A stretch of DNA of 64,000 bases from positions 248,001-312,000 of the forward strand of contig NZ_FNHE01000001.1 of NCBI RefSeq assembly GCF_900103785.1, in the 5' to 3' direction. The DNA comes from Geodermatophilus siccatus. Its GTDB lineage: Bacteria > Actinomycetota > Actinomycetes > Mycobacteriales > Geodermatophilaceae. Below, one piece after another: positions 55,696 to 61,487 of this stretch. How positions within the stretch are numbered: position 1 is the stretch's first letter; each line of letters opens with the position of its first letter. The position numbers were made by a program, and so were the translations under genes. The notes beneath the pieces are model-generated. The model worked only from the letters and a program-made list of their open reading frames with translations. It made no database searches and was not told the DNA's origin.

Positions 55696-56595
55696 TCAGG
55701 CGCCAGTCGGGCCGATCGGCCGGTCCCCCCGGAGCGTGATGCGGTGCATGACGCGCCGCTGGTCGCCGTAGTCGCGGTTGGCGTAGTGCACCGTCGAGCG
55801 GTTGTCCCACATGACGACGTCGCCGACCGACCAGCGGTGCCGGACGATGTGCTCTGGCTTGGTGATGTGCGCGTAGAACAGGTCGAGCAGGTACCGGCTC
55901 TCGGCGTCGGAGACGTCCTTGATGTGCGACACGAAGCCGGGGTTGACGAACAACCCCTTGCGGCCGGTCTCCGGGTGCACCCGCACCACCGGGTGCTCGA
56001 TCGGGACGAGGGCGCGGAACTCCTCGCCCTCCCACGTGGTCCGCTCCTCGCGCTGGGCGAGGTAGTACCCGAACTCGCGCGTGCCGTCGTGCACCGCGAC
56101 CAGTTGGTCGGCCAGGCGCCGGACCGGCTCGCTGAGCGACTGGTAGGCCAGCTCCAGGTCCGCCCACTGGGTGTCCCCGCCCGTGGGCGGCAGGACGACG
56201 GCCCGCAGGACCGATCCCAGTGGCGGACGGCGGACGAAGGTGACGTCGGTGTGCCAGACGTCGGCGAAGCCGCCCGTGGCGCTGTCGAGCGCGTAGATCT
56301 CGGGGTGCTGCTCGTCGACACCGGGGACCACCGGGTGCGACTCGGTGACCTCGCCCAGGCGGCGGCCCAGCGCGATCTGGCTGTCGGGGTGCAGGGCGTG
56401 CTGGCCGGCGAAGAACAGCACCTTGTACTCGGCGAGGGCGGTCCGGATGGCGCGGACCTGGTCGTCGGTGGCGCGGCTGAGGTCGACGCCGTGGACCCGG
56501 GCGCCGATGGACGGCTCGAGGCGCTCGATCTCGAGGAGCCGGCGCTCGGCGGCGGTGGAGGCGGGCGCGGTCGTGGGGGCAGCGAGCAGGGTCAT
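55696..56595 (-). CDS. TauD/TfdA family Fe(II)/2-oxoglutarate dioxygenase
   Basis: 299 residues. Facial triad His115 and Asp117 in DVWHTDVTF and distal His284 in VMHRITLRGDRP; the Arg that binds 2-oxoglutarate is in the same helix. The overall pattern (WDNRSTVHYANRDY) is that of taurine dioxygenase-like enzymes, which release sulfite from sulfonates. A sulfur-type leader peptide immediately upstream supports a role in sulfur scavenging. Start ATG 56595, GGAG eight bases before. Confidence 0.92.
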   Translation of the reverse strand: MTLLAAPTTAPASTAAERRLLEIERLEPSIGARVHGVDLSRATDDQVRAIRTALAEYKVLFFAGQHALHPDSQIALGRRLGEVTESHPVVPGVDEQHPEIYALDSATGGFADVWHTDVTFVRRPPLGSVLRAVVLPPTGGDTQWADLELAYQSLSEPVRRLADQLVAVHDGTREFGYYLAQREERTTWEGEEFRALVPIEHPVVRVHPETGRKGLFVNPGFVSHIKDVSDAESRYLLDLFYAHITKPEHIVRHRWSVGDVVMWDNRSTVHYANRDYGDQRRVMHRITLRGDRPIGPTGA

Positions 56596-56639
56596 GTGGG
56601 GGGCTCCGGTGGCGAGGGGAACGGTTGGCTCGGACGGCA

Positions 56640-56729
56640 TCAGGCCGGACAGAGCGCGCTCGCGCACCGCAGCAGGTCGACGTGCCGGCGCTCGACGAGC
56701 GCTAACCGCACAATCCCGACCAACTGCAT
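56640..56729 (-). CDS. Sulfur-metabolism-type leader peptide of the tauD-like gene
   Basis: 29 codons: MQLVGIVRLALVERRHVDLL then RCASALCPA. The RRHVDLxRxxSAxC ending is the hallmark of short actinobacterial leader peptides found before cysteine and sulfur-assimilation genes. It has two Cys codons near the end (TGC and TGT) and a TTA leucine codon at position 9. A TACGGT -10 box lies seven bases before its ATG, so it would be translated from a leaderless mRNA. The stop is 44 nt upstream of the tauD-like ATG. Probably a cysteine-responsive attenuation or uORF control. Confidence 0.8.
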   Translation of the reverse strand: MQLVGIVRLALVERRHVDLLRCASALCPA

Positions 56730-56736
56730 GGGGATT

Positions 56737-56742
56737 ACCGTA
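56737..56742 (-). promoter_or_regulatory. Leaderless -10 box of the leader peptide
   Basis: TACGGT on the minus strand, seven bases before ATG 56729. Beyond it, 56743-57054 carries no gene I can support. Confidence 0.55.
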
Positions 56743-57054
56743 GCGGCCGTCCCCGTTCCCGTGTCGGAGGGGGTCCGTGTCCCCCTCGACCTGCGTGCAG
56801 ATGCGACGGTCGAGGGATCGGCCGCCAGCAGGTGGGCCCTCGCGCCGGGTCCTCACCGCGGGACGCCCGACGACGGGCAGGAGGCGGTGGCCGCGGCGGT
56901 CCGGCGTCCGACGGCAGCTCGGCAGCTGAGGCGGCGGCCCGTCCAGGATCTTGGCAGGCGCTTCGGACAGGCGGACGCGGCCCGTTCGGCCACGGCCCGG
57001 CCTCGCTGGCCGCTCCTCCCATCGGGGCTGACCTCCCGCGGCGCCCGGCGGGAT

Positions 57055-57092
57055 GGGCACTCGGGCACTCGGGCACTCGGGCACTCGGGCTC
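57055..57092 (+). repeat. 8-bp tandem repeat upstream of the dikinase-like operon
   Basis: TCGGGCAC in three perfect copies (57061, 57069, 57077), with a partial copy before and a diverged TCGGGCTC after. It ends 24 bases before the TATGTT box, thus covers or abuts the -35 region. Confidence 0.85.
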
Positions 57093-57115
57093 TGTGCCCC
57101 TGCCGGGCGCCTCAC

Positions 57116-57121
57116 TATGTT
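57116..57121 (+). promoter_or_regulatory. Candidate -10 box of the PEP-utiliser operon
   Basis: TATGTT, 28 bases before ATG 57150. The transcript would then carry GGGAGA as ribosome site. Confidence 0.4.
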
Positions 57122-57149
57122 CGCCTCCCACCTGTACCCGGGAGACGAC

Positions 57150-58883
57150 ATGGACGAGGTCCGCACCCGACCCCAGGACACCGCGCAGCAGAGCACCGGC
57201 CGGCCGGATTGGACCGCCCCAGGGCCCGGCTCGTGGTTCCTCGACGCCAGCCACGTCCCCCGGCCGCTGTCCCGGTTCACCGCCTCGGTGATGCCGGACG
57301 CGGTGATGGCCGGGTTCGCCGACACCCTCGCCCGCTACGGCAGCCTGCTCGAGGGGATGGACGTCGCCATCGTCGGGGGCTTCATGTACAGCCGCCTACG
57401 CGCGGTCGGCGCGCCTCCGGACGCCGTCGGACCGCCGCCCGAGCCGGTCTTCCGGCAGCTGCTGCAGGAGGTCCCCGAGCTGCGCGAACGGCTGGCCACG
57501 GCCGAGGCTGTTCTCGCAGAGCGCCGGTGGCGGCGGGACCTGCAGCTCTGGGACGACTCGGTCAAGCCGGCGCTGCACGCCCTGCACAAGGCCCTCACGA
57601 CGGTCGCCCTGCCGGCGCTCGACGACCGGGAGCTGTGCGACCACGTCGACCGGTGTGCCGCGGCCCTGTCCGAGGGACACCTGCAGCACCATCGCCACAA
57701 CGCGCCGGCGATGCTCCCCGTCGGTGACCTCGTCGTCCATGCCCTGCGGTGGGCGGGGGTCCCTCCCAGCGAAGTGCTCGCGTGCCTCGCCGGCGCGAGC
57801 CCGGTCACCGAGGGGGCGCCCGAGGAGCTCGCCGAGCTGGTCACCGCTCTCGCGGACGACGAGGACGCCGCAGCGCTGGTCGGGGATGACACGGTGGAGC
57901 CGGGCGACCTGCTCGACCGCCTCGTGAGGCTGCCAGGACCGGTCGGCGACCGAGCCGCCGCGTATCTCTCCGTGCTGTCAGCTCTCCCGGTCGACGGGGA
58001 GGACGCCGTCGGCGAGCCGGGCTCCCTGGAAGCTCCCGGCCTGGTCGTGGGGCGGATCCGCGGCGCCCTCCAGCGCGACGGTCGACGCGACCACGCATCG
58101 GCGAAGGAGGCCGCAGCGCAGGTGCGCAACGCCGTCCCCCCGGACCACCGGGCGGAGTTCGACGACCTCCTGACCGAGGCCCTGATGGTCTACCGGCTGC
58201 GCGACGAGCGCGCCGTGCATGGTGACCGGCTGATGGGGAGCGCCGCCCGGTCCGCGCTGCTGGAGGTCGGTCGCCGGCTGCAGGACCGCGGCGCGCTGGA
58301 CGACGCCACGGACGCGGTGGACCTCGACGCCGACGAGGTCCGCTCGCTGCTGCTGGCGGGGCATGGTCCCTCTCGAGGAGAGGTCGCCGAACGAGTGCGT
58401 TGGCGGCGCACCGCGGACTACCGCGACATGCCCCCGGGCTTCGGCCCGCCGCCGGGTCCGCCTGTCCCGGCGGCGTGGCTGCCACCCGCCGCCGCGCGCA
58501 TCCACGAGGCGATCGGGTTCGTGGTCTCTGCCGTGCTCCAGGACGCCGCCCGCGCGTCCGGTGCCCGGACGGTCCACGGGCTCGGGGTGAGCACGGGCAG
58601 GCACGAGGGCGTCGCCCGGGTGATCGCCGGCCCGGAGGAGCTGTCCCGCATCCAGGTGGGGGACGTGCTGGTCGCTCCGAGCACCGGGCCGGCGTTCAAC
58701 CTGGTGCTGCCGCGCTTGGGCGCGATCGTGACCGATCGGGGCGGACTGCTGTCGCACGCCGCCATCGTGGCGCGGGAGTTCGGCATCCCCGCGGTCGTCG
58801 GCTGCCAGGACGCCACCAGGGTCGTCCCCGACGGAGCGCGCATACGCGTCGACGGGGCCAGCGGCACGGTGACGCTGCTGTGA
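57150..58883 (+). CDS. PEP-utilising enzyme-like protein with phosphohistidine (mobile) domain
   Basis: 577 residues. The last 90 residues are the PEP-utiliser mobile domain, with phosphoacceptor His536 in GGLLSHAAIVAREFGIPAVVG. The preceding 480 residues start GPGSWFLDASHVPRPLSRF, the pattern seen in the central (rifampin-binding-like) part of rifampin phosphotransferases and PEP-synthase-like proteins, and then are helical and poorly conserved. The ATP-grasp domain normally at the N-terminus is absent; it is encoded separately by the next gene, whose GTG overlaps this stop. ATG 57150 after GGGAGA; an earlier ATG at 57117 overlaps the -10 box. Confidence 0.78.
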   Translation: MDEVRTRPQDTAQQSTGRPDWTAPGPGSWFLDASHVPRPLSRFTASVMPDAVMAGFADTLARYGSLLEGMDVAIVGGFMYSRLRAVGAPPDAVGPPPEPVFRQLLQEVPELRERLATAEAVLAERRWRRDLQLWDDSVKPALHALHKALTTVALPALDDRELCDHVDRCAAALSEGHLQHHRHNAPAMLPVGDLVVHALRWAGVPPSEVLACLAGASPVTEGAPEELAELVTALADDEDAAALVGDDTVEPGDLLDRLVRLPGPVGDRAAAYLSVLSALPVDGEDAVGEPGSLEAPGLVVGRIRGALQRDGRRDHASAKEAAAQVRNAVPPDHRAEFDDLLTEALMVYRLRDERAVHGDRLMGSAARSALLEVGRRLQDRGALDDATDAVDLDADEVRSLLLAGHGPSRGEVAERVRWRRTADYRDMPPGFGPPPGPPVPAAWLPPAAARIHEAIGFVVSAVLQDAARASGARTVHGLGVSTGRHEGVARVIAGPEELSRIQVGDVLVAPSTGPAFNLVLPRLGAIVTDRGGLLSHAAIVAREFGIPAVVGCQDATRVVPDGARIRVDGASGTVTLL

Positions 58884-59695
58884 CCCGCCGGCCGCTGCCG
58901 CTGGCGGCGGTGGAGGACGAGACCGCCTACGGTGGCAAGGCGGTGGCACTGGGGACGGCGCTGCGCAACGGGCTGCCGGTGCCGCCGGGGATCGCACTGC
59001 CGGCGGAGCTCGTCGCCGAGTTGTCCGGTGAGCGCCCTGCCCGGGATGCCGTCCGCGCAGTCGCTGAGCAGCAGCCCGGACCGCTGGCGGTCCGGTCGTC
59101 GGCGATCGGTGAGGACGGCGCGAGTTCGAGCTTCGCCGGGCAGCACCTGACGGTCCTCAACCTGGAGGACCCCGACGCCGTCGTGGACGCAGTGGTGCGG
59201 GTCGCCGCGTCGGCTTGCTCCCCGTCGGCCGTGGCCTACCGCCGGGCCCGCGGGGACGCGTCGGTGCCGCGCTGCGGGGTGGTGCTGCAGCGACTGGTGC
59301 CGGCCGTGGCTGCCGGGGTCCTGTTCTCGATGGACCCGGTCACCGGAGCCGACGAACTCGTCGTGGAGGCCAGTTGGGCACTCGGCGAGGCGGTGGTGGA
59401 GGGCCTGGTGATCCCCGACCGGTACCGGCTGGACCGCTGCGGCCGGGTGATCGAGCAGGTGATCGGCCACAAGGACCGGGCGGTCGTACCCCGGCCCGGC
59501 GGCGGCACGGCGACGGTCGACGTCGGTCAGGAGCGGTCGCGGCAGCCCTGCCTCGGACCCGAGGAGCTCCGCGCGCTCGCCGACCTGGCCCGGGACTGCG
59601 ACCGCGTGTTCGAGGGTCCCTCCGACGTGGAGTGGGCGTGCGCGGGCGGATCGGTCAGCCTCCTCCAGCGCCGCCCCATCACGGTGCTCTGCTGA
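58880..59695 (+). CDS. Stand-alone PEP/pyruvate-binding ATP-grasp domain protein (PPDK_N)
   Basis: 271 residues. Core motifs of the PPDK/PEP synthase nucleotide-binding domain: YGGKAVALGTALRNGLPVPP, then LAVRSSAIGEDGASSSFAGQ, VVLQRLVPAVAAGVLFSMDP, ELVVEASWALGEAVVEG and the C-terminal VEWACAGGSVSLLQRRPI. Nothing follows this domain. It would bind ATP and transfer the phosphate to the His domain of the preceding protein in trans. The start codon overlaps the stop of that gene (GTGA). Confidence 0.83.
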   Translation: MTRRPLPLAAVEDETAYGGKAVALGTALRNGLPVPPGIALPAELVAELSGERPARDAVRAVAEQQPGPLAVRSSAIGEDGASSSFAGQHLTVLNLEDPDAVVDAVVRVAASACSPSAVAYRRARGDASVPRCGVVLQRLVPAVAAGVLFSMDPVTGADELVVEASWALGEAVVEGLVIPDRYRLDRCGRVIEQVIGHKDRAVVPRPGGGTATVDVGQERSRQPCLGPEELRALADLARDCDRVFEGPSDVEWACAGGSVSLLQRRPITVLC

Positions 59696-59698
59696 GCC

Positions 59699-61054
59699 GT
59701 GCGGCCCGTGGCACCCCAGGGCAGCGGACCTGCGGCGCTCGCGGGCAGCGGCACCGGCCGGGCGGTCGTCGGTGCGGCGTGCCTGGTGACCACCCTGGTG
59801 CCCCTGGGCTCGACATCGGTGGCCGTCGCCCTGCCGTCCATCCAGACGGCCTTCGCTGCCGAGGCGGGCGGCGCCGTGGCCCTGGTGACCGCCTACCTCG
59901 TCGTCACCGCGGCTTGCCAACCGATCGCCGGCGCCCTGGGCGACCGGTGGGGTCGGCGGCGCAGCGTCCTCCTCGGAGCGGCCGGGTTCGGCGTGGCCTC
60001 GGTGCTGGCGGCCGCGGCCCCGAACCTGCCGGTCCTGGGCACGCTGCGCTGCGTGCAGGCCGCGTGCGGCGCGCTCGCGCTGGTGAACGCGGCGGCGACA
60101 GTCCGGACGGCGGTGCCGGACGACCGGCGCGGACGGGCCTTCGGCCTGGTGGGAGCGTCGGCCACGGCGGCGGCCGCGGCAGGTCCGGCCCTCGGCGGGG
60201 GCGCCGTCCACATGATCGGCTGGCGGGGAGCCTTTCTCGTGGGCGCGCCGGTGGCCGTGCTGGCCCTGGCCGCCGCGCTATGGGGCTTCTCGGCGGATGC
60301 TCGCGCCGCGGCACCGGCTCGCTTCGACCTCTCCGGTGCCGGCCTCCTCCTCCTGCTGCTCGGCGGGAGCGCCGCCCTCCTCAGCGCATCCCCGCAGCTA
60401 CCCGTGGCAGTTGTCGCGGCGGCGGGCGCCGGACTCGCCGGGCTCGCGGTGTGGTTCGTCCGGCACGAGCTGCGTCAACCGCTGCCCGTCCTGGACGTAC
60501 GCGTGTTCCGGATCCGCGGTGTGGTGGCGGCCGGTGCCGCGGTTGCGACGGGCAACGCGGCCCTGTACACGGTGGTCCTCGCCGTGCCGCTGCTCGTCGG
60601 CACGGCCGGCGCGGTGGGGCTGTTGCTCCCGCTCCTCAGCGGAGCCAGCGTCGCCGCCCTGCTGGGTGGCCGGCTCAGCGACCGCTGGGGACGGCGCCGG
60701 CCGGCGGTGCTCGGAGCGGTGCTCATGACCGTTCCGGCCGTCCTGCTGCTGGCGGTGGAACCGGGCCGGGACCGGCTCGCCGCCGCCCTGCTGCTGGGAG
60801 CCTGCGGGGTGGGCCAGGGCCTGGCCACCGCCGCCGTCCAGGCCGCGGGACTGGAGGCGCTGCCGCCGGAGCGGGCCGGCCTGGCCTCCGGAGTCTGGTC
60901 GACCTGCCGCTACCTCGGCAGCATCACCGGCGCGAGCCTGCTCACCCTGTTGATCTCTGGTGAGGCGGGCACCGGGGTCTTCACGCTGGCCGCCGTCGCC
61001 GGGGCGCTGGCGATCGCGGCGTCGGCCGCCCTCCCCGTCAGGCCGACGGCGTAG
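59699..61054 (+). CDS. MFS transporter (drug efflux type)
   Basis: 451 residues, about 12 to 14 membrane segments. The signature between helices 2 and 3 is GDRWGRRRSVLLG, repeated in the second half as SDRWGRRRPAVLG; motif C-like proline/glycine pattern GASATAAAAAGPALGGG is typical of antiporter drug exporters. GTG start four bases after the ATP-grasp gene stop, third gene of the operon, so export of the same substrate that the dikinase modifies is plausible but inferred. Confidence 0.9.
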   Translation: MRPVAPQGSGPAALAGSGTGRAVVGAACLVTTLVPLGSTSVAVALPSIQTAFAAEAGGAVALVTAYLVVTAACQPIAGALGDRWGRRRSVLLGAAGFGVASVLAAAAPNLPVLGTLRCVQAACGALALVNAAATVRTAVPDDRRGRAFGLVGASATAAAAAGPALGGGAVHMIGWRGAFLVGAPVAVLALAAALWGFSADARAAAPARFDLSGAGLLLLLLGGSAALLSASPQLPVAVVAAAGAGLAGLAVWFVRHELRQPLPVLDVRVFRIRGVVAAGAAVATGNAALYTVVLAVPLLVGTAGAVGLLLPLLSGASVAALLGGRLSDRWGRRRPAVLGAVLMTVPAVLLLAVEPGRDRLAAALLLGACGVGQGLATAAVQAAGLEALPPERAGLASGVWSTCRYLGSITGASLLTLLISGEAGTGVFTLAAVAGALAIAASAALPVRPTA

Positions 61055-61276
61055 GCGATGCGCAGAGGCGATCGAGTCGACACCGGTGTGCACGGGGATC
61101 CGCGCCCACCCCCGCGCGGCGACGTGCCCCTCCGTGTGGGTTCCGGCGCCTCTGCTCCAGTGACCGAGGGCGCCTGCGAACTGGACGCGGGGACGTGGCA
61201 CCGGGGACAGCGCCCCACGACCGCCGGTTGCGCCACTGCTGCTGCAGCCCGCTCACACGACAGATCCTTGCGTGAA

Positions 61277-61315
61277 CGACAGTGGCCCTCACAGTCACTG
61301 TGAGGGCCACTGTCG
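61277..61315. terminator. Terminator of the second tRNA-fMet gene
   Basis: Perfect 18-bp stem CGACAGTGGCCCTCACAG and its complement with a 3-nt loop, directly next to the tRNA 3' end; it also faces the MFS transcript. The 222 bp between the MFS stop and this stem hold no gene I can support. Confidence 0.85.
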
Positions 61316-61317
61316 GT

Positions 61318-61394
61318 TGGTAGCGGGGGCAGGATTCGAACCTGCGACCTCTGGGTTATGAGCCCAGCGAGCTACCGAGCTGCTCCACCCCGCG
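61318..61394 (-). tRNA. Initiator tRNA-fMet (CAT), copy 2
   Basis: 77 nt on the minus strand including CCA, anticodon CAT, same C1-U72 end and CTGGG/CCCAG anticodon stem as copy 1. The T arm is GCAGG TTCGAAT CCTGC, so the first T-stem pair is G-C where copy 1 has A-T: a compensated change. The first 20 bases of 5' flank are shared with copy 1 except for two bases. Confidence 0.97.
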
Positions 61395-61440
61395 TCGGTG
61401 AGACCACCATACCCCCGCGCTCCCCCGGCGTGCAGCGGGG

Positions 61441-61480
61441 GCCGGCGTGGGCCCCACCACAGGGTGGTGCCCACGCCGGC
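61441..61480 (-). terminator. Terminator after the UPF0182 gene
   Basis: 12-bp outer stem GCCGGCGTGGGC / GCCCACGCCGGC with an inner 5-bp stem and a small bulge, eight bases past the stop on the minus strand. Confidence 0.65.
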
Positions 61481-61487
61481 CGCACGC

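Noticed and set aside
57055-57092. CRISPR-like array
   Set aside because: The repeat unit is 8 bp with no spacers; it is a simple tandem repeat, and no cas genes are present.
51838-61394. Phage or integrative-element origin of the segment between the two tRNA genes
   Set aside because: No integrase, excisionase or mobilisation gene was found, and identity extends into the 5' promoter side of the tRNA, unlike typical 3'-end attachment-site duplications.
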